Shown here piece after piece: positions 8,938 to 18,539 of a stretch of 64,000 nt of DNA (positions are counted from its first letter, which is position 1; each line of letters starts with the position of its first letter). Both the position numbers and the translations under genes were made by a program. The DNA lies in NCBI RefSeq assembly GCF_035685805.1, contig NZ_DASSAB010000041.1:42677-106676 (forward strand), in the 5' to 3' direction. Under the pieces are notes generated by a model. It did no database searches, was not told the DNA's origin, and was given only the letters and a program-made list of their open reading frames with translations. The stretch comes from Dyella_A sp035685805 (GTDB lineage: Bacteria; Pseudomonadota; Gammaproteobacteria; Xanthomonadales; Rhodanobacteraceae).

Positions 8938-9024
8938 GGCATTCGCCGCGCGTTGCAACCTTCGCGCGCGCGGCGGCATCTCAGGGCTACGTGGTGCCCT
9001 GCGGCACTGCAGGAGGAGCCGTCG

Positions 9025-9301
9025 ATGATCACCTTTACTGCTGTGGCGCTGGTCTGCGGCGCCGTGTGGCTGGCCGCTGCCCTGGTCGGCTTCGTGTTCA
9101 AGCTGGCGTTTGCCGTGCTTGGTGGCCTGTTCGGGCTGCTGGCGGGCGCCGTCGGCCTGTTGCTGGGAGCGCTGGTGCTGGTGATCGTGTTGCCGCTGGC
9201 GGCGCTTGCACTAGTGCCGGCACTGGTGCCGGCGCTGCTGCTCGGGGCGCTGGCGTGGCTGGTGGTGCGGGCCACGCGATCCGGCCCAGGCTGCCCGCTG
9301 A
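9025..9301 (+). pseudogene. Small hydrophobic membrane protein with apparent frameshift
   Basis: A strong Shine-Dalgarno (AGGAGGAG) precedes the ATG at 9025. About 85 residues of Leu/Ala/Val-rich sequence follow, with three or four membrane helices (MITFTAVALVCGAVW onwards). In this frame there is no stop until 9867, so the last 190 codons would be the antisense of tonB and look non-coding (His/Arg/Pro-rich). In the +1 frame a TGA occurs at 9299-9301, immediately before the hairpin at 9306-9334. The likely native product is about 90 residues, broken by a single-base indel or sequencing error near the end. The real end is therefore uncertain. Confidence 0.5.
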
Positions 9302-9305
9302 TCCG

Positions 9306-9334
9306 CTGGCGGCCGGCATGCGGCCGGCCGCCAG
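9306..9334. terminator. Bidirectional hairpin between convergent genes
   Basis: An 11-bp perfect stem CTGGCGGCCGG/CCGGCCGCCAG with a 7-nt loop lies between the small membrane protein and the convergent tonB gene. There is no strong T-tract, so termination may be weak or Rho-assisted. Confidence 0.5.
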
Positions 9335-9342
9335 CCCCTTCG

Positions 9343-10008
9343 TCAGCTGCCGCGCAACTGGAACGTCACCGGCACGCGCGCCCACGCCTTGACGGCGCGA
9401 CCGCCGACCACCGCCGGCTGGAACATCCAGCCCTCGAGCACCTGCGAGCGGGCGCTGCGATCAAGCAGTGGATAGCCGCTGCTCTGCTCCACCACCACGT
9501 CCACCGGCTGGCCCCGCTCGTCGACCAGCACCCGCAGCAGCACGGTGCCTTCCATGCGCTGGCGCAGCGCCAGCGGCGGAAAGCGCAGCGGTGCACGACG
9601 GTAGCCGAGGCTGGCCTCGATCGGCGCAGCGACGGCCGCAGGTGCCCGGGGCGGCGCCAGCGTCGGCGTGGTTACCGGCGGCGCAGCAACGTTTCCTTCA
9701 TCGATGACAGTTACCGCCGGCGACGTCACCGGCGCGGGCTTGCCCCGGGTCACCGGGGTCGGCGCCGGCGTGGCCGGCAACGGCTTGATCTCCAGCATCG
9801 GTGGCGCGGGTGGCGGTGGTGGCTCTTTGGGAATCAGCCGCAGCGTCGGCACGGGCGTGGGCAGTGACAGGGTCATCAGGCGTGGCGCCAGTGGGCGCAG
9901 GGCTGCGAGCAGGATCATCAGGTTGAGGGCCATCGCCACGCTCAATGCGGCGATCCGCACGTGGTCGGGATGGGGGCGACGAGCAACAGCCAGGGACGGG
10001 GACGACAT
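9343..10008 (-). CDS. tonB: TonB-family energy transducer
   Basis: A 221-residue inner-membrane-anchored, periplasm-spanning protein that transmits proton-motive force to TonB-dependent outer-membrane receptors. One N-terminal membrane helix (about residues 18-40) is followed by a Pro-rich spacer (KEPPPPPAPP, then TP/AP repeats). A C-terminal TonB domain runs from about residue 135 with YRRAPLRFPPLALRQRMEGTV, the typical YPxxAxxxxxEGxV-like region, and ends VTFQLR. There are no exbB/exbD genes beside it, so it is probably one of several TonB paralogues. Confidence 0.85.
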   Translation of the reverse strand: MSSPSLAVARRPHPDHVRIAALSVAMALNLMILLAALRPLAPRLMTLSLPTPVPTLRLIPKEPPPPPAPPMLEIKPLPATPAPTPVTRGKPAPVTSPAVTVIDEGNVAAPPVTTPTLAPPRAPAAVAAPIEASLGYRRAPLRFPPLALRQRMEGTVLLRVLVDERGQPVDVVVEQSSGYPLLDRSARSQVLEGWMFQPAVVGGRAVKAWARVPVTFQLRGS

Positions 10009-10281
10009 GGGCGACCTCCTGACGAGCGATGGGCGGGTTGTGGCGCCGCCGCGCTGCCGTGGCAGTGGGGATCGCGGGAGGCGCGCCTGCAGCCTATGCC
10101 GGAAGTCATGGGTGGCGCAAGCGGACGTCTGGACGTCTATTTGTTGCTACTGAAACCATTGCCCGTGAACCCGACCCATGGCGCCTGCCGCCGGCAACCC
10201 GCACGACGATGACGGCACGGGCGTCGGTTGCAGGCAGAATGGCGCCGCCGGCAGCCGCCGGCCTCAGCCAAGGGAAGAGCG
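10009..10281. other. Divergent intergenic region with 8-bp direct repeat
   Basis: This 273-bp gap separates the minus-strand tonB from the plus-strand periplasmic-protein gene. It should hold both promoters. Two adjacent copies of GGACGTCT (10123-10138, each containing the palindrome GACGTC) are the only repeat I see. Confidence 0.4.
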
Positions 10282-10713
10282 ATGAACATCCGCAACTATG
10301 CCGCCGCAGCGCTGCTGCTCGGCTCGATGGCGCTGCCGATGGCGGTGCAGGCGCGGGACCTGTCGTGCAAGATGACGTTCCAGCTCAAGGGCTGGTCGAT
10401 CTTCTACAAGACCGCCACCGGCAGCGGCACGGTGACCTGCAGCAACGGCCAGAGCATGCACGTGCGGCTGCGTGCCAAGGGCGGCGGCCTGACCTTCGGC
10501 AAGACCGAGGTAGACCACGGCATCGGCCGCTTCACCGGGGTCGACAGCATCGCCGACATCAAGGGCCACTACGCCAATGCCGAAGCCCATGCCGGTGCCG
10601 AGAAATCGGCCGACGCGCAGGTGGTCACCAAGGGCAGCGTGTCGCTGGCGCTGAGCGGCAAGGGGCGTGGCTGGAACCTGGGCGTGGCGTTCGGCGCTTT
10701 CATCATCGAGTGA
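10282..10713 (+). CDS. Periplasmic hypothetical protein
   Basis: A 143-residue exported protein. The signal peptide is MNIRNYAAAALLLGSMALPMAVQA with cleavage before RDLSC. The mature part is Gly/Lys-rich beta-type sequence (LKGWSIFYKTATGSGTVTC, VSLALSGKGRGWNLGVAFG) with two cysteines that could form a disulfide. The start is supported by AAGGGAAGAG upstream. Small proteins of this type have been associated with surface or lipid binding, but I cannot assign a function. Confidence 0.7.
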   Translation: MNIRNYAAAALLLGSMALPMAVQARDLSCKMTFQLKGWSIFYKTATGSGTVTCSNGQSMHVRLRAKGGGLTFGKTEVDHGIGRFTGVDSIADIKGHYANAEAHAGAEKSADAQVVTKGSVSLALSGKGRGWNLGVAFGAFIIE

Positions 10714-10834
10714 CGCGCATCTCGGCGGCCGTCATGGCTGCTGCGGCGACCATGCGCGGCGGTATGCAGCCATCGGGCGCCGCGCTATGGTGCGTTGCAA
10801 GAAGGCCTCTTCCCGGGGCCGATGGAGAGGACGG

Positions 10835-11500
10835 ATGACGGCAGGGCGAACGGTGGTTGCCGCGCGATATGCGTTTGCCGACGAGCTCGCCAGCAGCGTC
10901 GTGCACGGCATCGGCATCGTGCTCAGCATTGCCGGGCTGGCGGTGCTGGTGGCGGTCTCCGCGCAGCATGGCGAGGCGCGCGACGTGCTCGCCAGCGCCG
11001 TCTTCGGCGCCACGCTGGTGCTGCTGTACACCGCCTCCACGCTCTACCACGCGGTACCGGTGCCGGCGGCCAAGCCGGTCTTGCGCACGCTCGACCACAT
11101 CGCGATCTATCTGCTGATTGCCGGCACCTACACGCCGTTTACCCTGATCGCGCTGCCGGGTCGCTGGGGCTGGAGCCTGTTCATCGCGGTGTGGACGCTG
11201 GCTGCACTGGGCAGCGTGCTGGAGCTGGGTCCGCTCAAGCGTTACCGCAAGTTGTCGGTGCTGCTGTACATCGGCATGGGCTGGATCGGCATGATCGCGT
11301 TCAAGCCGCTGATGGCGCACCTGCAGACCGGCGGCATGGTGCTGCTGCTCGCCGGCGGCCTGGCCTACACGCTGGGCGTGCCGTTCTATCTCTGGCGACG
11401 GCTGCCGTATCACCACTCGGTGTGGCATTGCTTCGTGCTCGCCGGCAGCGTGCTGCACTACCTGGCCGTGTTGCTTTACGTGATCCCCGACCCCGTCTGA
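10835..11500 (+). CDS. Hemolysin III / PAQR-family membrane protein
   Basis: A 221-residue, seven-helix membrane protein of the HlyIII/YqfA (PAQR) family. Conserved metal-site motifs are seen: ADELASSVVHGIG near the start, ASTLYHAVP, LDHIAIYLLIAGTYTPF, and HHSVWHCFVLAGSVLHY at the end. Bacterial members are implicated in membrane-lipid homeostasis; hemolysis is not established in general. The ATG at 10835 after GAGAGGACGG is preferred over upstream in-frame starts, which add only Arg/Ser-rich sequence. The gene converges with the DUF885 gene. Confidence 0.86.
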   Translation: MTAGRTVVAARYAFADELASSVVHGIGIVLSIAGLAVLVAVSAQHGEARDVLASAVFGATLVLLYTASTLYHAVPVPAAKPVLRTLDHIAIYLLIAGTYTPFTLIALPGRWGWSLFIAVWTLAALGSVLELGPLKRYRKLSVLLYIGMGWIGMIAFKPLMAHLQTGGMVLLLAGGLAYTLGVPFYLWRRLPYHHSVWHCFVLAGSVLHYLAVLLYVIPDPV

Positions 11501-11549
11501 GTGGCTCGACCGGCTGCGCGGTGGTGCCGCGATGCCGGGTTCGAACCCT

Positions 11550-13322
11550 TCAGGGTTTGCGCTGTGCCGGCACGAACTGGGTGCGCACTGCTTCGGCCAG
11601 CTGCGCCGGGGGCAGCAGGCCCTGGCTGATCACGAAATCATTGAACGCCTTGCGGTCGAACGCGGGGCCCAGGGTCTGTTCGGTCTGCAGGCGCAGTTGC
11701 TGCAAGCGCATGTAGCCGTAGAAGTAGGCAGTGGCCTGGCCGGGCGAATCGAACGTATAGCGATCGATCTCCTGCCGCGCCAGCGCCTCGGACAGACCGA
11801 CGTCATGCACCAGCACCTCGTGCGCCCGCTCCGGGGTGATCAGGCCGAGGTTGAGCATCGGGTCCAGCCATGCACGCGCCGCGCGCATCAGCCGGTTCTG
11901 CAGGGCGATGAACTGGCCCGCCGGCGGCTCGTACGGCAGCATCTCCGACTCCGCGTACAGCGCCCACCCCTCGACGTTGACGCTGTTGAAGGCGAACAGG
12001 CTGCGCGCCAGCGACACGCCGCGCTCGACCATCGCCGCAAACTGCAGCTCATGGCCGGGTCGCCCCTCGTGCGCGGTGAGCGTCCAGGCGGCCGCCTTGA
12101 AGGTGAAGTCGTCGTACGCATCGCTGCCACCCGTGGTGGCCGACGGGTTGCCCATGGTCAGCACGAACGTGCCCTGCTCGCCGTGGTTGTTGATGAACGG
12201 CGGGGGCGCCATGTGCGGTGCGGGAACCTGCGCTGCCTCGGCATCGGAGGCCAGCCGCATCTGCATCTTGCGTTCGGGCAGGGTGACGATGCGCTCGCGC
12301 TGGATCGTCTGCTCGATGCGGCCGAGCACCTCGTGGTACCACGGCACCACCTGATCCTTGCCCAGCTGCTGTTTCTTCAGCGCCTTCAGCACGTCGCGGT
12401 AATCGGTCGCGTCGATTCCCTCGGCCCTGGCCACGGCAGGGGCCAGCACCTGCATCATGCCGCGCAGTTCGACGAACTCCAGTTGCGCCTGGCCGATCAG
12501 CTGCTGCGGCGGAATGTCGATGCCGACCTGCTCGAGGTTGTATGCGTACAGCGGCTCGGGCAGGCGGAAATCGGTTCGCGCGCGCGGCAGCACGGTGCGG
12601 CGCACCCAGGCGTCGTAGGTCGTCAGCTGGGCATCGAGGGCGTCCAGTGCGGCTTTGCCCTCGGCGTCGTCCAGCTTGTACTTGGCGAACAGCTGGCGGA
12701 TCCCCTTCGCGTAGCGCGCGGTGTTTGCCAGTTGCTGTTCCACCTCGCCGCGGTACGGGCCGAGCAGACCCTTCCGGTCCAGACGCGCGCGCGTCTGCTG
12801 TTCGGCCAGCTCGATCATCGGCGTGCAGCCGGGCGCCTGCCCGACATAGCACTGCAGGCGCGTGCGGGCGGCGGCACGGCGCGCGGGGGCGACGTCGTCC
12901 TTCAGCAGCGCAAACTCGCCGCTGAAGATCAATTCGCCCACGTCGTTGTAGGGCAGCAGGTACTTGCCGTTGAGATCGATGCCCTCGATCTGCTGGGTTG
13001 CCGCGGTGATCAGGATCTGCAGATCCTGGCGCACCTGCGGGTCCTTCTCGTCGGCCAGGCGCGCCTGCAGCCGGGTCCGGGCGTCGACCAGGGCGGCGCG
13101 CGAGCGCTCGTCCACGCCCGGGCGCAGGTCCGCCACCTTGTCGTCGTAACCGGCCACGCCGATCTGCGAGGCGAACTCGGGACTGAAGCGGGCGATCGGG
13201 TCGAGCAGCAGTCGCGAGTCGGCGTTGCTGCGTGCGATCCACGTGGGTGTCGTGGCCTGGGCGTGCAGCGGCCCGGCAGCGGCGAGCAGGGCGGTCAGGG
13301 CGACAGCGAGGCGGGTGGACAT
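11550..13322 (-). CDS. DUF885 metallopeptidase-like secreted protein
   Basis: A 590-residue exported protein of the DUF885 family. The signal peptide MSTRLAVALTALLAAAGPLHAQA supports the start at 13322. The conserved zinc-type motif TAHEGRPGHELQFA lies near residue 410, followed by the family's VEGWALYAESEM block, a downstream Glu-containing motif as in M32-like peptidases. Structural relationship to carboxypeptidase Taq-type enzymes suggests a periplasmic peptidase. Substrates are unknown. Transcribed alone. Confidence 0.82.
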   Translation of the reverse strand: MSTRLAVALTALLAAAGPLHAQATTPTWIARSNADSRLLLDPIARFSPEFASQIGVAGYDDKVADLRPGVDERSRAALVDARTRLQARLADEKDPQVRQDLQILITAATQQIEGIDLNGKYLLPYNDVGELIFSGEFALLKDDVAPARRAAARTRLQCYVGQAPGCTPMIELAEQQTRARLDRKGLLGPYRGEVEQQLANTARYAKGIRQLFAKYKLDDAEGKAALDALDAQLTTYDAWVRRTVLPRARTDFRLPEPLYAYNLEQVGIDIPPQQLIGQAQLEFVELRGMMQVLAPAVARAEGIDATDYRDVLKALKKQQLGKDQVVPWYHEVLGRIEQTIQRERIVTLPERKMQMRLASDAEAAQVPAPHMAPPPFINNHGEQGTFVLTMGNPSATTGGSDAYDDFTFKAAAWTLTAHEGRPGHELQFAAMVERGVSLARSLFAFNSVNVEGWALYAESEMLPYEPPAGQFIALQNRLMRAARAWLDPMLNLGLITPERAHEVLVHDVGLSEALARQEIDRYTFDSPGQATAYFYGYMRLQQLRLQTEQTLGPAFDRKAFNDFVISQGLLPPAQLAEAVRTQFVPAQRKP

Positions 13323-13422
13323 GCGCAGATCTCGGCAGCGTGGGCGTGGCGTGACCGTAATGCGGCTGCCGGGCATGCACCATGTGCCGAAGGTCGCGGC
13401 CGCGCCGCCCGCCGCCCGCCGC

Positions 13423-13908
13423 TCAGCCGACCAGCATGCCCAGGGCGAACAGCCCCAGCATGACGAACGACACCACCAGCTTGACCAGGGTGCCGAACAG
13501 CAGGCCGGTCCAGGTGCCGATGCCCACGTGGGTCGAGCGCAGCACGCTGGTGCCGGCCATCAGCTCGCCGGCCAGGGCACCCAGGAACGGGCCCAGCAGC
13601 AGCCCGGGAATGCCGAAGAACATTCCCGCCACCGTGCCGATCGCCGCACCCCAGAGGGCGCGGCGGCTTGCGCCCACACGCTTGGCGCCGAGCGCGCCGG
13701 CAACGAAGTCGATCGCCACGCCGGCGGTGGCCAGTGCAGCGATGCCCAGCAGCCACCACAGGCCGAGGTGACGGTAGCCGTCCACGGCGGCGACCAGCCA
13801 GATGCCGCCGAAGATCATCGGAATGCCCGGCAGCGCCGGCAGGATCGTCCCGGCCAGCCCACCCAGCATGAGTGCGGCGGCGAGCAGGTACAGCGCGATG
13901 TCGAGCAT
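13423..13908 (-). CDS. DUF456 membrane protein
   Basis: A 161-residue integral membrane protein of the DUF456 family. The hallmark Gly-rich, alternating membrane segments are seen: LAGTILPALPGIPMIFGGIWL, GAAIGTVAGMFFGIPGLLLGPFLGALAGEL. About five helices are predicted. Function is unknown; the repeated small-residue hairpins are reminiscent of glycine-zipper proteins. Downstream of the fpr gene on the same strand, with about 90 bp between. Confidence 0.82.
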   Translation of the reverse strand: MLDIALYLLAAALMLGGLAGTILPALPGIPMIFGGIWLVAAVDGYRHLGLWWLLGIAALATAGVAIDFVAGALGAKRVGASRRALWGAAIGTVAGMFFGIPGLLLGPFLGALAGELMAGTSVLRSTHVGIGTWTGLLFGTLVKLVVSFVMLGLFALGMLVG

Positions 13909-14001
13909 GCGGTCTCCCTCGGGTCGATCGCCACGCCGGCGAGTGGCCGACCCTATCGCGCCGGGCGTGACGGCGACGCCCCCGCGCGGCGTCGGGACGG
14001 C

Positions 14002-14778
14002 TTACTTCTCCACGAATGCCCGTTCGATCACGTAGTCGCCCGGCTCGCGCGTACGCGGCGACGCCCGGAAACCACGCCCGTCCAGCAGGGCGCAGAGGTC
14101 CTCGAGCATGGCCGGGCTGCCGCACAGCATCACCCGGTCGGTCTCGGGATTGAGCGGCGGCAAGCCCAGCGTCTGGCTCATCTGGCCGTCGACGATGGCA
14201 TCGGTGATGCGGCCCTGGTTGCGGAACGCGTCGCGGGTGACGCTGGGGTAGTAGATGAGCTTTTCGCGCACCAGCTCGCCGAGGTATTCGTGCTGCGGCA
14301 GCTCATGCTGCAGGTAGTCGGCGTAGGCAAGGTCGCTGACGTGGCGCACGCCGTGGGCCAGCACGATCTTGTCGAAGCGCTCGTAGGTTTCCGGGTCGCG
14401 GATGATGCTCAGGAACGGTGCCAGCCCGGTGCCGGTGCCGAGCAGGTACAGGTGCCTGCCGGGCCTGAGGTCGTTGAGCACCAGCGTGCCGGTCGGCTTG
14501 CGGCTGACGATCACCGCATCGCCCGGCTTCAGATGCTGCAGGCGCGAGGTCAGCGGGCCGTTCGGTACCTTGATCGAGAAGAACTCCAGGTGTTCCTCCC
14601 AGTTCGCGCTGGCGATCGAGTAGGCGCGCATCAGCGGGCGCCCGTCGACCTCCAGTCCGATCATCACGAAGTGCCCGCTCTCGAAGCGGAAGCCGGGATC
14701 GCGCGTGGTGCGGAAGCTGAAGAGGGTGTCGTTCCAGTGCTGCACGTCGATGACGCGCTCGCTCGCCAATGCCACCAT
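14002..14778 (-). CDS. fpr: Ferredoxin--NADP reductase
   Basis: A 258-residue flavoprotein that passes electrons between NADPH and ferredoxin or flavodoxin and supports oxidative-stress resistance and Fe-S assembly. The FAD-binding motif RAYSIASANWEEHLEFFSI, the NADP-binding loop LLGTGTGLAPF, the CGSPAML motif and the bacterial subclass C-terminus ending in VEK are all present. The length equals that of typical subclass I proteobacterial Fpr. The ATG at 14778 is the natural start. Confidence 0.93.
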   Translation of the reverse strand: MVALASERVIDVQHWNDTLFSFRTTRDPGFRFESGHFVMIGLEVDGRPLMRAYSIASANWEEHLEFFSIKVPNGPLTSRLQHLKPGDAVIVSRKPTGTLVLNDLRPGRHLYLLGTGTGLAPFLSIIRDPETYERFDKIVLAHGVRHVSDLAYADYLQHELPQHEYLGELVREKLIYYPSVTRDAFRNQGRITDAIVDGQMSQTLGLPPLNPETDRVMLCGSPAMLEDLCALLDGRGFRASPRTREPGDYVIERAFVEK

Positions 14779-14950
14779 GGTCTTGCATTCTCGGTCGTGG
14801 GGATGCTTGCCCTGGCGGGGTGGGCGCGGCGGAGCCGCGCAGGCAGGGCAGCGTCATAGCATAGCGCGAGCCCGGAGCGGCTTCGAGCGCGCCACCGGGC
14901 CGCCGATGTCGCATGATGCGCGGCACACCGATCAACAGGGGAGCACGAGC

Positions 14951-15604
14951 ATGGCCAAGCGCGGCGAGTTGCCGGTCGAGGAGCACCACGTCGGGCAACG
15001 TCATCTGGACCGGGTGATCATGTTGTCCGACGGCGTCTTCGCCATCGCCATCACCCTGTCCGCGATCGAGCTGCACCCGGAGCTCGTCGAGGGCCACGGC
15101 CTGTGGGAGGCGTGGGCGCGCCCGCTGCTGCTGTACCTGATCAGTTTCGTGCTGACCGGCGGGGTCTGGTTGAGCCACCGGCGCATGTTCGCGCACCTGC
15201 GCGACATCAACGTGGTGGGGACCGCGCTGAACCTGCTGCTGCTTGCCTGCGTGGCGCTGCTGCCGGTAGCCATTCGCTTTTCGCTGGAACACATGCAGGC
15301 CCGGCCGCAGGTCATGCAGGTGTACTTCACGGCGACCGGCGCGACCTACGTCAGCGCCGCGCTGCTATGGGCGTACCTGGCCTTCGTGGCCCATCTCGCC
15401 CCCGACCTCGATCGCCGGATCGCCCTGAGCTGGCTGCTGCGACTGCTGATGGCGCCGGCCCTGATCGCGGCAGCGGGCCTGCTGCACGCCGGCCTGAACG
15501 TGGCCGCCTCCGTGCTGGCACTGGTCGCGGTGGCGCTGGCTGTCGGCCGGCGCTGGGCCGCCCGCGGCGCGCCCGCGGACGGAGCGGCTGCTCCCGACCG
15601 ATGA
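14951..15604 (+). CDS. TMEM175-type potassium channel (DUF1211)
   Basis: A 217-residue protein with six predicted membrane helices. The family selectivity-filter motif FSDGVFAIAITL appears as MLSDGVFAIAITLSAIEL in the first helix (about residue 25). Bacterial TMEM175 proteins form leak-type potassium channels. Most bacterial members are two-repeat proteins of about 200 residues, as here. The start at 14951 has GGGAGCACG upstream and gives a short charged N-terminus (MAKRGELPVEEHH). It is monocistronic, before the EPS locus. Confidence 0.78.
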   Translation: MAKRGELPVEEHHVGQRHLDRVIMLSDGVFAIAITLSAIELHPELVEGHGLWEAWARPLLLYLISFVLTGGVWLSHRRMFAHLRDINVVGTALNLLLLACVALLPVAIRFSLEHMQARPQVMQVYFTATGATYVSAALLWAYLAFVAHLAPDLDRRIALSWLLRLLMAPALIAAAGLLHAGLNVAASVLALVAVALAVGRRWAARGAPADGAAAPDR

Positions 15605-15711
15605 CGGCAGCCGCCGGTTGCTGACGCCTTCGGCTGGTGCGTCGCGCCGGGGAGGGGCGTTGGCGCGGGCCGCGTCGCGCACACGCACGACCGAACCGCG
15701 GCCGGGGCCGC

Positions 15712-15717
15712 TATGAT
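15712..15717 (+). promoter_or_regulatory. Candidate -10 box of tviB
   Basis: TATGAT followed by GCG lies 33 bp upstream of the tviB start. No convincing -35 is seen. The same octamer TATGATGC recurs upstream of the sugar-transferase gene at 18488. Confidence 0.35.
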
Positions 15718-15750
15718 GCGCCGCATCCAAGGGGACTCAGGGGGGACGGT

Positions 15751-17027
<1,277 letters not shown>

Positions 17028-17028
<1 letters not shown>

Positions 17029-18092
17029 TGGACAAGCCCAACGCGGAAAGCTCCAGCGCGCTCATCCCCGCCGAGCTGCAGGCGCGCGTGCGTGCCAATC
17101 AGGGCACCTGGCTGGTCACCGGTGTGGCCGGATTCATTGGCTCGAACCTGCTCGAGACACTGCTGCGGCTGGACCAGCAGGTGGTGGGCCTGGACAACTT
17201 CGCCACCGGCTACCAGCGCAACCTCGACGAAGTGCGCGACGTGGTGGGGCCGCAGGCATGGTCGCGGTTCCGCTTCATCGAGGGCGATATCCGCTCCTTC
17301 GAACAGTGTCAGGCGGCCTGCGAAGGCGTTACCCACGTGTTGCACCAGGCAGCACTGGGCTCGGTGCCGCGCTCGATCGAGGACCCGCTGGCTTCGCACG
17401 CGGCCAACGCGACCGGCTTTCTGAACATGCTCACCGCCGCGCGCGACGCGGGCGTGTCGAGTTTCACCTACGCCGCCTCCAGCGCCACCTACGGTGACGA
17501 ACCCACCTTGCCCAAGGTGGAGAGCCGCATCGGCAAGCCGCTGTCGCCGTACGCGGTGACCAAGCTGGTCAACGAAATCTATGCCGAGGTGTACGCGCGC
17601 TGCTACGGCTTCGGTGCGATCGGCCTGCGCTACTTCAACGTGTTCGGTCGCCGGCAGGACCCCGACGGCGCCTACGCCGCGGTGATCCCGCAGTGGATCG
17701 CCTCGCTGATCCGCGGCGATGACCTGTTCATCAACGGCGACGGCGAGACCACCCGCGATTTCTGCCACGTGGCCAACGCGGTGCAGGCGAACCTGCTGGC
17801 TGCGTTGTCGACGGCGGACGCCAGGGATCGCGTCTACAACGTGGCGGTGGGCCAGCGCACCAGCCTGAACCAGCTGTTCGATGCGCTCGTCGCGGGGCTG
17901 CGGAATCAGGGCGTGAGCTACGAGCGCCGGCCGGTCTACCGCGATTTCCGCGCCGGCGACGTGCGCCACTCGCTGGCGGACATCTCGCTGGCGTCGCGCC
18001 ATCTCGGCTTCGCGCCCACGCATACCATCACCGATGGACTGCTCGACGCGATGCCGTGGTATCTGCAATTCATCGCCCGGCAGGGCGGCTGA
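17028..18092 (+). CDS. tviC: UDP-HexNAc(A) 4-epimerase (Vi-type)
   Basis: A 354-residue extended SDR enzyme of the TviC/WbpP type that epimerises C4 of UDP-GlcNAc(A), giving UDP-GalNAc(A). The NAD-binding loop is VTGVAGFIGSNLLE at about residue 28. The active site has the Ser in YAASSATYGDEPTLPK and the YAVTK Tyr/Lys pair. NVFGRRQDPDGAYAAVIP matches the substrate-binding region of this subgroup. It overlaps tviB by one base, and the pair together makes UDP-GalNAcA-type donors for the acidic polymer. Confidence 0.92.
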
Positions 18093-18539
18093 CACCAGCC
18101 GGCGGTGCGGCGCGTCGGGCGTGACGCGCTGGCAAGAGATCTTCCCGTTGCTGGACGCCTCAAAGCGCGAGGTCATCGGTCTTGATCCTTTCCGTCGCGA
18201 GGCGCGACGGCGGGCTTTGGGTGCATTGCGCAGCGCTCGGCCGTCTGTCCGGAGCCGGGAGGTCGCGGGGCCCGCTGGGGCGAAGATCGTCCGCCCAAGC
18301 GGGCGCTGGTCGGCATGAGGCCCCGGTCCCGCGGGCTTTCGCTGGTGCGGCGGCCGCACCGCGAGTTCTGTCACCAGTCTCCCGGAGGAGGTCGGCAACC
18401 CGGCCGGCTGCCACAGACGAGCTGACGGCTGGATGGCGCTGCGGCGCTAGCAAACGATGTAGCTGGATTTTGTGATGAAGTTGGCAATATGATGCCTGCC
18501 CGGCCGCGTAGGGAACGCCCGCCGGTACAGGGGGTTGCC
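18093..18539. other. Intergenic region with sugar-transferase promoter
   Basis: A 447-bp stretch between tviC and the sugar transferase has no convincing gene. GC-rich partial dyads occur around 18200-18400. Base composition becomes AT-richer near 18455-18493, just before TATGAT (18488-18493), a candidate -10 that would place transcription about 40 bp ahead of the ATG at 18540. Confidence 0.4.
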
